Of a stretch of 64,000 nucleotides of DNA, positions 55,079 to 64,000 are shown piece after piece. The DNA is from Planctomycetales bacterium (GTDB lineage: Bacteria > Planctomycetota > Planctomycetia > Planctomycetales > Planctomycetaceae). A model generated the notes under the pieces. The model did not search any database and had not been told where the DNA came from. It worked only from the letters and a program-made list of their open reading frames with translations. The stretch covers positions 62,001 through 126,000 of the forward strand of contig JANQPT010000019.1 in the NCBI GenBank assembly GCA_028285345.1, in the 5' to 3' direction. The number at the start of each line of letters is the position of its first letter. Position 1 is the stretch's first letter. The position numbers and the translations under genes are program-made.

Positions 55079-56422
55079 TCATCGCTCCGCGCTCAAAGAG
55101 GGATGTTCCTCCACTCGCTCATCGTCATCCCCACGGCGGGAGGCGGCTTTCCCGCCGGGTTGAAAGAACTTCCAGAATAAGACCAGCAGGACCAGGCAAC
55201 TGGCGGCCGCCATTGCGAACAATAGCCGGAAATTCCCATCAAGCCACTCGTCGAGCAAGCCGGCAATCAACAGACCCAAGGGAATACCGATTCCTAAACT
55301 GACAAACGCCAGAAAATTCTGCGCGCTGGCACGAATGTCGGGGCGGCACTGAGAGTCGATATACAATTGGGCCACGATGATCATGAACACGTGACACACG
55401 CCATGCAGGGCCAGGCCGGCAACGATTAGAGAAAACGTGCCGACGGAGAACAAACAATACCGCACGCACCAAGCTGCGATGCCGATTGAAAACGTGATCT
55501 TGATTCCCAGCCGCTTGAGGAACAGCCCCAACAACAGCAAGGCGGGAAACTCGGAGACCTGTCCCACCAGCATGATCGCCGGCACCCAGCCGTCGTCGAT
55601 CTTTCGCGTTAGAGAGACCGGCACGACCAGAATGTACATCGGGATCAGCAGCGACATCAAAAAACCGATTGACATGAACCGCCGAAAGTCGCGGCTGCGG
55701 AACATGTTGAACACGCGCAACGGCGCGAATTCGCTCGGCGTTGAAGGCTCCGGCGGCGTCGCGGGTAAGAACACACAAAAGCTGCTCAATCCAAACGAGA
55801 GCATGGCGGCGATCGAAAAGCAGTGTGCCGGCTGAGGATCGGGCAGCCAGGCGAAGGCGCCGGCAGCGGCGCTGCGAATCGCGTCAAACTCAGGATATTG
55901 GGCGAGCCAGTCGCCGAACTCGCGCTGCATCAACCAGAGCGACAGAAACAGCCCGGTCGCCATCCAGCCAACCGTACCCCACACGCGGACTTTTCCGAAT
56001 TGAGCGTCCGGGTCGGTCAGATGCCGGAACGTCAGCGAACTCGCCAGCGCCCAGGTGGGGATGTAGGCGACAGAGTAGATGCCGCTCATCACCAGCAGGG
56101 TCACGAAGTTGTCGCCGGTCTGTTTGTACTGCTCGGCGGCGTGAGGAAAGCCGATCAGAATCAAGCCGCCGATAAAGTGGCTGATCGCCAGATATTTTTC
56201 GCTGGCCAGCCAGCGGTCGGCGACTTGCCCCACCAGGAAGGGCGCCAACCACAATCCGACCGCGGCAACGGCCAGTAACCCCGCCGTCCGCGGGGTAGAG
56301 AGGTGGATGGTCTGCTTCCAGTAGATCGGCAGATAGGTCAGCAGCGTCCCGGAAATCCCCCATTCGAGCGCCCACAACACAGAGAGCCGCCACCGGAGAT
56401 TGAAACTCAACTTGGCAGCCAT
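55079..56422 (-). CDS. MFS transporter (nucleoside/proton symporter-like, NupG type)
   Basis: A protein of 447 residues with about twelve membrane segments (RLSVLWALEWGISGTLLTYL, LAVAAVGLWLAPFLVGQVAD, and others). A cytoplasmic loop carries LASSLTFRHLTDPDAQFGKVRVWGTVGWM (in parts), matching the NHS family and its RVWGT motif. ATG 56422 has GGAGA at good spacing; the open frame starts at a TTG directly after the neighbouring stop. The second MFS gene is immediately upstream in the operon. Substrate unknown. Confidence 0.8.
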   Translation of the reverse strand: MAAKLSFNLRWRLSVLWALEWGISGTLLTYLPIYWKQTIHLSTPRTAGLLAVAAVGLWLAPFLVGQVADRWLASEKYLAISHFIGGLILIGFPHAAEQYKQTGDNFVTLLVMSGIYSVAYIPTWALASSLTFRHLTDPDAQFGKVRVWGTVGWMATGLFLSLWLMQREFGDWLAQYPEFDAIRSAAAGAFAWLPDPQPAHCFSIAAMLSFGLSSFCVFLPATPPEPSTPSEFAPLRVFNMFRSRDFRRFMSIGFLMSLLIPMYILVVPVSLTRKIDDGWVPAIMLVGQVSEFPALLLLGLFLKRLGIKITFSIGIAAWCVRYCLFSVGTFSLIVAGLALHGVCHVFMIIVAQLYIDSQCRPDIRASAQNFLAFVSLGIGIPLGLLIAGLLDEWLDGNFRLLFAMAAASCLVLLVLFWKFFQPGGKAASRRGDDDERVEEHPSLSAER

Positions 56423-56464
56423 GTGCGGGTTCTCCGGACGACGGGACGCGCTCTTAATCGTCAA

Positions 56465-58000
56465 TTAGCCCACCTGCGGTTCCGGCCCCTCGCCGGCTCC
56501 AAGCGGGGCCTCTTCCGCCATCTTTTCCAGCAGTTGAGAGTCCTTTTCGCTGGGTTCCTTAAAACCAATCCAGAAGAGAATGCAGGTCCCCAGCGCGGCA
56601 AGTGCCGGCCAGAGCCAGATCTGAAACCACTGGTGCGGATCTGATCTTGCAGCGTTCCATTCCGTCTCAGTGACGTGGAGGTCGCCATCTTTGTCCGCAA
56701 GTTTTAAGGCAGCGGCAAGATCGGAGTGCGTGTATTCAGTCGTAGAGTTGGTTTTATCGTTTGTTTCCGAATAGGTTCCTGTTGCGAGATCAACGGGAAC
56801 GCCACGATCCCCGTCCGCGGAAAGATGCACGGACGCGCTTTCCCAACTGGGAAGCGGCAGCTTTTTGCTATCTTGGCTCCCGTCACTCTCAGTGATAGTC
56901 GCTTGAACAGCATACGGGGAGGGGTAACGGTCGACAGTCCAGCCGGCAACATTTGCTCCCACAAACATTCCCACTCCCATTGTGACAAATGCAATAAAGC
57001 TCTGGGCGCTGGCGCGCTGCCGTTCAACAACTTGGGTGTCGACATAGATTTGACTGGCGACGAAGAAGAAGTCGTAGCAGATGCCGTGTAAGAATAAGCC
57101 AAAAACAATCAACGGCAGTTGAAGTGTTCCAAAGCAGAGATAGCGAATAACCCAAGCCAACATGCCTACGGCGAGCATTTTTTTCACACCCAAACGAAGA
57201 ATGAAGAACGGCATTGCCGCCATAAACCCAACTTCGGACATCTGTCCGATCGTTTGAAGCGCGGTCGGATACGGGGCATTCAACTCTGCCAAAAAGACGT
57301 TCGCAAATCCGTAGTAAAAGGAAAGCGGAATACAGACCAAAAAAGACGCGATCACAAACACCAAGAACGATGAGTCTTGCAGCAATTCTAAGATTCCCGA
57401 GCCTTTCGCATCTTGCGTCGTTTCCGTCGGCGCATCACGACGACCCTGAGGGGGCGTATGCGGCAGCGCAAAACTGAATAGCGCCAATGCCAGAGACAAT
57501 CCAGCCGCAAGAAGGATCGGAAGATTCGTCGTGCCGCCGAGCACAAAGCCGACCAACAGCCCAACGGCGATCCAGCCCAGAGTCCCCCAGACGCGAATAC
57601 GTGGGAATTCCTTTTCTGGGTCGTCAATGTTTGCAAAGCTAATCGAGTTCGTGAGCGCTAGCGTGGGCATATAGCAGACCGCATAGACCACCATTACACC
57701 GTAAAGCGTTGGAAAGTCCGTTGTGAATGCCGCCACACCCAACAATACGGCACCGAGCAGGTGAAGAATGCCGATCATCTTTTCGGTAGCAAGCAAGCGG
57801 TCGGCAACGTAGCCGATGAACAACGGTGAAATCATGGCCCCAATCGCAGTCGTCGAAAAAATCGCCCCGATTTGGCTGCCCGTGAAGTACAACGTTGCAT
57901 CCATGTAGCCGCCGATGGAGACACCCCAAGCGCCCCAGATTGCATATTGCAGAAACATCATCACCGATAACTTGAGTTGCACGCCCGGCTTGTCTGACAC
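56465..58000 (-). CDS. MFS transporter (nucleoside/proton symporter-like) with an EF-hand-like loop
   Basis: A protein of 511 residues, paralogue of the next gene: LSVMMFLQYAIWGAWGVSIGG, SFANIDDPEKEFPRIRVWGTLGW. Between the last membrane segments it carries a large loop (about 365-450) containing LADKDGDLHVTETEW, whose DKDGDLHVTETE fits the 12-residue EF-hand calcium loop (D1, D3, D5, E12). The DNA is visibly AT-richer than the downstream paralogue. Ca2+ binding could affect transport. The two genes form a two-gene operon. Substrate unknown. Confidence 0.8.
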   Translation of the reverse strand: MSDKPGVQLKLSVMMFLQYAIWGAWGVSIGGYMDATLYFTGSQIGAIFSTTAIGAMISPLFIGYVADRLLATEKMIGILHLLGAVLLGVAAFTTDFPTLYGVMVVYAVCYMPTLALTNSISFANIDDPEKEFPRIRVWGTLGWIAVGLLVGFVLGGTTNLPILLAAGLSLALALFSFALPHTPPQGRRDAPTETTQDAKGSGILELLQDSSFLVFVIASFLVCIPLSFYYGFANVFLAELNAPYPTALQTIGQMSEVGFMAAMPFFILRLGVKKMLAVGMLAWVIRYLCFGTLQLPLIVFGLFLHGICYDFFFVASQIYVDTQVVERQRASAQSFIAFVTMGVGMFVGANVAGWTVDRYPSPYAVQATITESDGSQDSKKLPLPSWESASVHLSADGDRGVPVDLATGTYSETNDKTNSTTEYTHSDLAAALKLADKDGDLHVTETEWNAARSDPHQWFQIWLWPALAALGTCILFWIGFKEPSEKDSQLLEKMAEEAPLGAGEGPEPQVG

Positions 58001-58474
58001 TAGGAACTCCTCAACTGTCGCAATCGAATTTCGTTGTTGGTCTTGTGCAATTGCAGCGATGCCTGCTCGGAAGCCTTACGCCTCGAAAAAAGACGCGGCA
58101 CCGCCTTGCAACCGATGATGCCGATCAGAACGCCGTCAAGCAAGCATAAACTCAGATTCGTCGCCTGAATTGCCATGTGAGATGAGCGGTGACGACATGC
58201 GGCGCCGTCCCTGCACCAAGCGACTGGTGCGCACTCAGCGTGCTCGATCTGGACTTGACCCGCTTTTAATCTGCTCCTATTCTCCCGCCTCTTCTCACTT
58301 TCCCCTCACTAGACATATCCTTAGACAACATTCTCCTCTGCCGGTGCGGATGAGTTTTATCGGTGCGCGATCGTCGCGGGACGAAGCGTGTTGCTCTTCA
58401 AACTCGTCAACAGCGCGCCGACTGCGGCACAGCCTCTCAAATTGTCGTTTTCAGATAGACGGAGCGAATTCGTG
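58001..58474. other. 474-base region upstream of the FlgI-like/HEAT gene
   Basis: A divergent gap with no convincing gene. It ends in a pyrimidine-rich stretch (TCTCCCGCCTCTTCTCACTT near 58282). The promoters of two divergent genes should lie here. No repeat or terminator was recognised. Confidence 0.35.
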
Positions 58475-60367
58475 ATGCATTCGGCCAGATTCTTACTGTG
58501 GAGCCTGCTCTTCTCGACCGTACTGATCGGGTGCGCGGAGATTACGAGTTTCCGTTCACAGAATCCCGAAGACGAAGACGAGATCAATCTTGAAAAGCAA
58601 GAGGTCCAAACAGACTACCTCTCCAAGATGATTACCATTGCGGGCACGCAATTCTCCGAGGTCCAATGCGTCGGCCTCGTCGTCAACTTAAAGGGAACCG
58701 GCGGCGCCGATCCGCCGTCGATCTACCGATCCTGGCTGCTGGACGACATGCGACGCCGCAACGTCAGAAATCCCAACCAAATCCTCGATTCACCCAACAC
58801 GGCGCTGGTGCTCGTGCGGGCCTATATTCCGCCCGTCGTGAAAAAGGGAGACACGTTTGACGTCGAAGTTGCCCTGCCGCCCAACACTGATGCGACCAGC
58901 CTCCGGGGCGGCTGGCTGCTGGAATGCGACCTGACTGAACAAGCCATCGTTCCCGGCCGCGCGCCGCTCAAGGGCCACCGTTGGGCGAAAGCCAAAGGCC
59001 CGATCTTGGTTTCCGCCGGCGCAACCGAAGACAGTCCGGCGGCGGTTCTGCTCAAGCGGGGCCGGGTGCTCGGCGGCGGAAAGGCCATCAAAGAACGTAC
59101 GCTCGGCATCCACTTGCAAAGCGAATTTCGCAGCTTTCGTAACTCACAGCGCGTCGCGCGGAGAATCAATCAGCGATTCTTCGGTTACAAGCATAGCCAG
59201 CGAAAAGGATTGGCAACGCCCAAGACGGACGAGTACATCCAGTTGGACATGCACGAGAATTATAAGAACAATCATGCTCGCTTTCTGCAGGTCATCCGTC
59301 AAATCGCGTTTCGCGAGAACTCCGTTCAAGAACGAGGACGCATCGATCGCCTACTCAAATCCCTCCAATATCCACCGACCGCGGCCATCTCGGCGCTGCG
59401 TCTGGAGGCGATTGGGAAGAACGCCATTCCGTTCCTCAAACAAGCCTTGGAGAGTCCAAGTTTGGAAGTGCGGTTCTATGCGGCCGAGGCGCTGGCCTAC
59501 TTGGACGATGACAGCGGAGTGCACGACTTGATCGAAGCCGCCCGCCAAGAACGCGCATTTCGCGTCTATGCCTTTGCGGCGCTTTCGACGATCGACAAGC
59601 CGGAAACCTTTTACGGTTTGCGGCAGCTGATCAACGAGGAGAGCGTCGAAACGCGATACGGTGCCGTGCGGGCGTTGTGGACACTTGACAAGAACGACCC
59701 GTTCATTCGCGGCGAGAACATGAACGATGAATTCACACTGCACGTGCTGCCAAGTTCCGCCGATCCGCTGGTGCATGTGACGCGGACCCACAAGGCGGAG
59801 ATTGTTGTGTTCGGCGACGACCAACGATTGCAGACGCCGCTGGCCTTGGCGGCCGGTTCACGAATTATGATCAATGCCAAATCGGGCAGCGACACTGTGG
59901 TGATCAGCCGTTTCCAGGTCGGCAAAGAGGATCAGATTCGCGAAGTCAGCGCCAACGTGGCTGAAGTGATCCGTGCCGTCGCCGCGATGGGTGCCAGTTA
60001 TCCCGATGTGGCCCAAATGCTGGCTGAGGCCGACGCGCAGTACAATTTGCCCGGACGTTTGGAAGTCGACGCCCTGCCGCAAGGCGGACGTGTCTACATT
60101 CGGCCGCCGTTGGGCAGCGAATCCAGCTCCGGCAGCCGCAAGCGCAAAACGCGAATCGGCGGTACGAATTTGTCACCAAATCTATACCCTGTGATGCGTA
60201 ACGCCGAAGGAGAGGTCATTCAGGAAGAAAAAGCGAACGACCCGAGTGTCGAGGAATCCGGAGTCACCTCGGTCACCGACGTACGGTCTCCGGACGACGA
60301 AGACGACACGCGCTCGGAGAAAAAGCCGGGCTTCTTCAAACGAATTTTCAATTCTGACGGCGAGTAA
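58475..60367 (+). CDS. Lipoprotein with a FlgI (flagellar P-ring)-like domain fused to HEAT repeats
   Basis: A protein of 630 residues. It starts MHSARFLLWSLLFSTVLIGC, a lipobox with Cys20. About residues 50-220 match the FlgI fold: VQCVGLVVNLKGTGG, SLRGGWLLECDL, ALVLVRAYIPPVVKKGDTFD. FlgI itself is an exported non-lipoprotein of about 350-370 residues, so this is a diverged relative. From about 300 to 420 come HEAT repeats (AISALRLEAIGKNAIPFLKQ, VRFYAAEALAYLDDDSG, TRYGAVRALWTLD). The C-terminal part is charged and ends in a basic/acidic tail. A good start is ATG 58475. No other flagellar gene is near. Function is unknown. Confidence 0.75.
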   Translation: MHSARFLLWSLLFSTVLIGCAEITSFRSQNPEDEDEINLEKQEVQTDYLSKMITIAGTQFSEVQCVGLVVNLKGTGGADPPSIYRSWLLDDMRRRNVRNPNQILDSPNTALVLVRAYIPPVVKKGDTFDVEVALPPNTDATSLRGGWLLECDLTEQAIVPGRAPLKGHRWAKAKGPILVSAGATEDSPAAVLLKRGRVLGGGKAIKERTLGIHLQSEFRSFRNSQRVARRINQRFFGYKHSQRKGLATPKTDEYIQLDMHENYKNNHARFLQVIRQIAFRENSVQERGRIDRLLKSLQYPPTAAISALRLEAIGKNAIPFLKQALESPSLEVRFYAAEALAYLDDDSGVHDLIEAARQERAFRVYAFAALSTIDKPETFYGLRQLINEESVETRYGAVRALWTLDKNDPFIRGENMNDEFTLHVLPSSADPLVHVTRTHKAEIVVFGDDQRLQTPLALAAGSRIMINAKSGSDTVVISRFQVGKEDQIREVSANVAEVIRAVAAMGASYPDVAQMLAEADAQYNLPGRLEVDALPQGGRVYIRPPLGSESSSGSRKRKTRIGGTNLSPNLYPVMRNAEGEVIQEEKANDPSVEESGVTSVTDVRSPDDEDDTRSEKKPGFFKRIFNSDGE

Positions 60368-60382
60368 GTCATGTCGATCAGC

Positions 60383-60414
60383 CCGCCGCCTGTGGAATCA
60401 CTTGCAGGCGGCGG
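60383..60414. repeat. GC-rich inverted repeat between the FlgI-like gene and smc
   Basis: CCGCCGCCTG (60383-60392) and CAGGCGGCGG (60405-60414) form a perfect 10-bp stem with a 12-base loop, 16 bases after the stop at 60367. No T-tract follows. It may serve as a Rho-independent-like terminator or as an attenuator ahead of smc. Confidence 0.5.
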
Positions 60415-60531
60415 AGGTCAGACCACCTGTGATTTTCCATAGAACTCTCGATCCATTGGCGGTGAGCGAAACCGGCAAGCGAACGCATACCGCCCACCGG
60501 TCGATTTGTATTAACGTGTAAAAGGCTGCTA

Positions 60532-63500
60532 ATGCTGAGGTCGCTCGAGTTGTTCGGCTTCAAGAGCTTTGCCGACCGGACCCGATTCGACTTCGCATCC
60601 GGCATCACGTGCGTGGTCGGACCCAACGGCAGCGGCAAGAGCAACGTCGTCGATTCCATCAAATGGATTCTCGGCGACCAGAGCGCCAAGAGTCTGCGCG
60701 GCAAGGAGATGACCGACGTCATCTTCAATGGCTCCGCCAGCCGCAAGCCGTCCGGTTTCGCGGAAGCGACGCTCCGCTTCGACAACACCAGCCGTTTTCT
60801 GGGCATCGACGCGGACGAGGTACTCGTCGGCCGCCGGCTGTACCGCAGCGGGGAATCGGAATATCTGATCAATAAAGCCCCCTCGCGGCTGAAAGATGTC
60901 CGCGATTTGCTCATGGGCACCGGCGCCGGGTCGGCCGCCTATAGCATTATCGAGCAGGGCCGCGTCGACCAATTGCTGCAGGCCAGCAACGTTAACCGCC
61001 GGGCCGTCTTCGAAGAAGCTGCGGGGGTCAGCCGGTTCAAATCACGCAAAATTGACGCGCAGCGAAAACTGGAACGCGTCGAACAAAACTTGCTGCGGCT
61101 CAAGGATATCGTCGACGAACTCGGCGGCCGGCTGCACACGATGCGGCAACATGCACAAAAGGCGTCCCGGTATCGCAAATACTCCACCGAAATGCGGGAA
61201 CTGCGGGTCGGATATGCGGCCGATGAGTACCGGGAACTGACGTCGGAGTTCGGCTCGATTTCGCACAACCACGATGGCTGGCAGTCGGAAATTGATCGCC
61301 TTAAGTCTCTCAGCAGCGAGATCGAGCAACAGCAAGCCGACTTGGAAGACCGGCTCACTCAAGTCGAGGATCGGCTGCAAGATTCACAAAAGCAGACGGC
61401 CGCCAATCGCGAAGAAATCGCCGGATTGCGAGCGACGGCGGGCCACCAGAAAAACCGCCAAGAGGAACTCGCCGCAGAGTTGCAGCGATTGCAGCAGCAG
61501 CAGACAAACTTGGCCCATCGCGCGCGCGACATCGCCGGAGAATTGGAGACGACCGAAACCGATCTGCAACAATTCGCTGCAAATCTCACACAGCGCCAAC
61601 AAGATCTGTCTCAGCGCGAGCAGCAGTTGTCGCAATCGGGAAAGGCTCTCACGGCGCGCCTACAACAATTGGAATCCGAGCGCGAACAGATTCTAGAATC
61701 CAAGCAGCGTGCCGCCGTGTTGAGTGGACGCGTGGCGGCCGCCGACGCGCGGATCAAGTCTGTGCAAACCGCGATCAAAACCGACGAACAGCAAATCGCC
61801 AAACTCCAAGTCGCCATCAGCGCTGCGAAGTCGGAATTGGCCCGCGTTGAGAAACGTTTTCAGGAACTCGACGCACAGAAACAAGAATTTCAGCAGCAGT
61901 TAACCGGCGTACGGCAGACGCACGGCGAACTGGCAGCGAGGAAACTCGACGGCGAGATGCTGCTCAACGACCTGCGCGGCCAACACAGCGGCGGCGAAGC
62001 CCGCCTGCAAGTGCTCCAGGATCTTGAATCCCGGCAAGAAGGCGTCGCGGTCGGAGTGCGGGAGATTTTGAACCGCGCGCGGGAAAGCAACTTTCCGCCG
62101 TGGAACCAAATTCGCGGCAGCGTCGCCGACCTGCTGCAAGTCGACCTGGAGCATGCGGCATTAATTGAGGTCGCACTCGGTTCACGGGCGCAGCTCATCG
62201 TACTCGATGATGCGGATCCGTTGTTGGAATATCTGCAGGAAGCGGCATACTCCATTGCCGGACGCGTCGGCTTCTTGGCGATTGCCCTTACGGAAGAGGA
62301 TCACGCGGTCGGCCCGGATCGTTCCCGTGTCGATCTCTCGGAAATGCCCGGTGTCGTCACCCGCGCGGATCGATTGGTTCGCTCCGCGACGGAGACCCCC
62401 GGGTTAGCGGCCCAGTTGTTGAATACGACGTGGATCGTTTCCTCTCTGCGGGACGCTCTGCAATTGTCGAAATCCCACGGGACTGGCCTGCGGTTCGTTA
62501 CGCTGCAAGGCGAGCTGCTCGAGAGCGACGGCACGATCTTCGCGGGGTCCTTGCAATCGGATTCGACCGTCGTGTCGCGACGCAGTGAATTGAGGCGGCT
62601 CAAGAATGAGCTCGCGCGACTTACGCGACGAATCGACGAGTCAGCGCAGTCCCACCAACAGACGCTCGCGGAACTGCAGTCCAGCGACGAAGCTCTCAAG
62701 CTGGCAGAGCAACAACTGGAGCAATGCCAGGACGCGCTCAGCGAGCAGAAATCGTCGGTGCGCAGCCACGAAATGGAATGCGAGCGTCTCGGTCGCGAGT
62801 TGGAAGCCGCACAGCAGTCCGCTGCTGAGCGGATTGAAGAGTACGAAAACGCACGAAACGAACGGGCCGAAGCCGCGTCGGAACTCGAGCATGTCGAGGA
62901 ACAACTCAAATCTGCTGAACAGACGTTGCGGACAGGCGAGAGCCAGCTGAAGCAACTCGAAGACGACCTGGTGCTGCGGCGCGATCAACTCGGCGCGGAA
63001 AAGCTGGAGTTGGCCAAACAAGAAGAGCGGATGCAGAACCTGCAGAACACGCGGTCCCGTTTGGGCGAAGAACAAACTCAGCGCGACGCCCACCGCGAAG
63101 AGGCCGAACGGCGATTGGCCGCGGTCCGGCTGAAGCGTGATCGTCTTAAATTGCAGTTTCTGAACACGACGGCGGCCGTATCCGAGCAATTGCTGGTCCA
63201 GGAACAACTGACGGCCGAACTGACCCGGCGGGAGTCGGAACGCAACCAGGTCCGCGACATTCGCAGTCGGCTCGCGGCTGAAGAACTGAAGCACCGGCAT
63301 GCGCTGCGTGAAGTCGAAGAGCGCGCCCACGAACAAGAGATGCTCCGCCGCGATCTCAAACACAAGCTATCAAACCTCGAAGAACGGCTGCAGGAGGAGT
63401 TCGGCGTCAGCCTGGTCCAGGTCGCCGAACAAGGCGCCTCGGCGATCCGCATGTACCTGGAACAGTCCGCTTCTGAACAGCGAGCGCAAGAGTCGGCCAA

Positions 63501-64000
63501 CAGAGCCGATGACCATCACGAAGACGCTGAGACTTCGGAATCACCAGAACCGGCTGCCGATCCTGACGATGTCTCTTCCGCGACGGTTGTGCCGCTCGAC
63601 GAAGTCCCACCGGATGTAATCGCTGAAATCCGCAAAGCGATCGAGGAACGGATCGCCACGCTGCGCCGCAAACTCAAATCGATCGGCAGTGTCAGCAGCG
63701 ACAGCCTTCAAGAACTCGAGGAATTGGAGTCCCGGTTCACAAAATTGGACGGACAGTTGCGGGACCTCACCGAAGCGAAGAATTCGCTGGAAGAAATCAT
63801 TCGCCGCATCAATTCCGAGAGCAGGCGGATGTTCAAGGAAACGTTCGAAGAGATCCGCAAGCATTTTCAGGAACTGTTTCGCAAACTCTTCGGAGGCGGC
63901 AACGGCGATATCATTTTGGAAGATGCCGAAGACATTTTGGAGTGCGGAATCGACATCGTTGCCCGCCCGCCCGGCAAGGAACTGAGGAGTATTTCCCTCT
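60532..64000 (+). CDS. smc: Chromosome segregation protein SMC (3' end outside the window)
   Basis: Open for 1156 codons to the window edge without a stop. The N-terminal motifs [18 protein letters not shown] and [14 protein letters not shown] (Walker A, residues about 29-40) are typical SMC, with a long coiled coil to about residue 480, a hinge around 520-650 ([20 protein letters not shown]), a second coiled coil, and near the end [20 protein letters not shown] and [12 protein letters not shown], which lead directly to the ABC signature LSGGE expected just beyond the window. SMC forms the condensin complex with ScpA and ScpB and compacts DNA. ATG 60532 aligns with the family start. Confidence 0.95.
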   Translation, partial: MLRSLELFGFKSFADRTRFDFASGITCVVGPNGSGKSNVVDSIKWILGDQSAKSLRGKEMTDVIFNGSASRKPSGFAEATLRFDNTSRFLGIDADEVLVGRRLYRSGESEYLINKAPSRLKDVRDLLMGTGAGSAAYSIIEQGRVDQLLQASNVNRRAVFEEAAGVSRFKSRKIDAQRKLERVEQNLLRLKDIVDELGGRLHTMRQHAQKASRYRKYSTEMRELRVGYAADEYRELTSEFGSISHNHDGWQSEIDRLKSLSSEIEQQQADLEDRLTQVEDRLQDSQKQTAANREEIAGLRATAGHQKNRQEELAAELQRLQQQQTNLAHRARDIAGELETTETDLQQFAANLTQRQQDLSQREQQLSQSGKALTARLQQLESEREQILESKQRAAVLSGRVAAADARIKSVQTAIKTDEQQIAKLQVAISAAKSELARVEKRFQELDAQKQEFQQQLTGVRQTHGELAARKLDGEMLLNDLRGQHSGGEARLQVLQDLESRQEGVAVGVREILNRARESNFPPWNQIRGSVADLLQVDLEHAALIEVALGSRAQLIVLDDADPLLEYLQEAAYSIAGRVGFLAIALTEEDHAVGPDRSRVDLSEMPGVVTRADRLVRSATETPGLAAQLLNTTWIVSSLRDALQLSKSHGTGLRFVTLQGELLESDGTIFAGSLQSDSTVVSRRSELRRLKNELARLTRRIDESAQSHQQTLAELQSSDEALKLAEQQLEQCQDALSEQKSSVRSHEMECERLGRELEAAQQSAAERIEEYENARNERAEAASELEHVEEQLKSAEQTLRTGESQLKQLEDDLVLRRDQLGAEKLELAKQEERMQNLQNTRSRLGEEQTQRDAHREEAERRLAAVRLKRDRLKLQFLNTTAAVSEQLLVQEQLTAELTRRESERNQVRDIRSRLAAEELKHRHALREVEERAHEQEMLRRDLKHKLSNLEERLQEEFGVSLVQVAEQGASAIRMYLEQSASEQRAQESANRADDHHEDAETSESPEPAADPDDVSSATVVPLDEVPPDVIAEIRKAIEERIATLRRKLKSIGSVSSDSLQELEELESRFTKLDGQLRDLTEAKNSLEEIIRRINSESRRMFKETFEEIRKHFQELFRKLFGGGNGDIILEDAEDILECGIDIVARPPGKELRSISL

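Overview
The window is bacterial chromosome with densely packed genes on both strands and high GC. It looks like a planctomycete, probably Planctomycetales. The evidence is a prepilin-like DUF1559 protein, a DUF1573 protein, a secreted sulfatase/esterase pair, a Ser/Thr kinase with a TPR tail, a TPR membrane protein of TMTC type, and the abundance of short interspersed palindromes. No rRNA, tRNA, CRISPR array or transposase gene was found.

Layout. 1-4.8 kb: end of fliD and fliS, then fcl and gmd for GDP-L-fucose, with a MITE-like inverted-repeat element between the two sugar genes. 4.8-7.8 kb: an alpha-L-rhamnosidase-like glycosidase, a BPSL0067-like protein and a CPBP protease. 8-14.7 kb (minus strand): the most unusual region, which I read as a decayed, deletion-fused prophage or gene-transfer-agent-like tail module. 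It has a small HTH protein, a truncated ParB-like gene, a tail-assembly-chaperone-like gene ending on a canonical -1 slippery heptamer, a baseplate-hub-like protein, an MptE-like protein and two glycosyltransferases. Two copies of a terminal-inverted-repeat element sit in it.

14.9-26.9 kb: MoeB/ThiF, a TauD-type dioxygenase, a TPR membrane protein, a putative structured RNA with a terminator just upstream of a receiver-PAS-kinase/ANTAR regulator pair, a small membrane protein, tex, a coiled-coil protein and larC. 27-41 kb: housekeeping and accessory genes, including a HEAT/PDZ protein, purQ, an enolase-superfamily enzyme, serA, an HNH protein, DUF1559, DUF1573, a TPR lipoprotein, a zinc dehydrogenase, a BON protein, a Nudix protein and an HtrA-like protease.

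41-64 kb: small membrane proteins of atypical composition, an esterase-sulfatase operon, a diguanylate cyclase, an aquaglyceroporin/ceramidase-like/GNAT operon, a large Ser/Thr kinase, a GNAT protein, two adjacent MFS transporters (one with an EF-hand loop), a lipoprotein joining a FlgI-like domain to HEAT repeats, and smc running off the end.

Coding starts were moved downstream of the longest frame where a Shine-Dalgarno sequence, signal peptide or family alignment favoured it. Family assignments come from motif recognition, not database searches.
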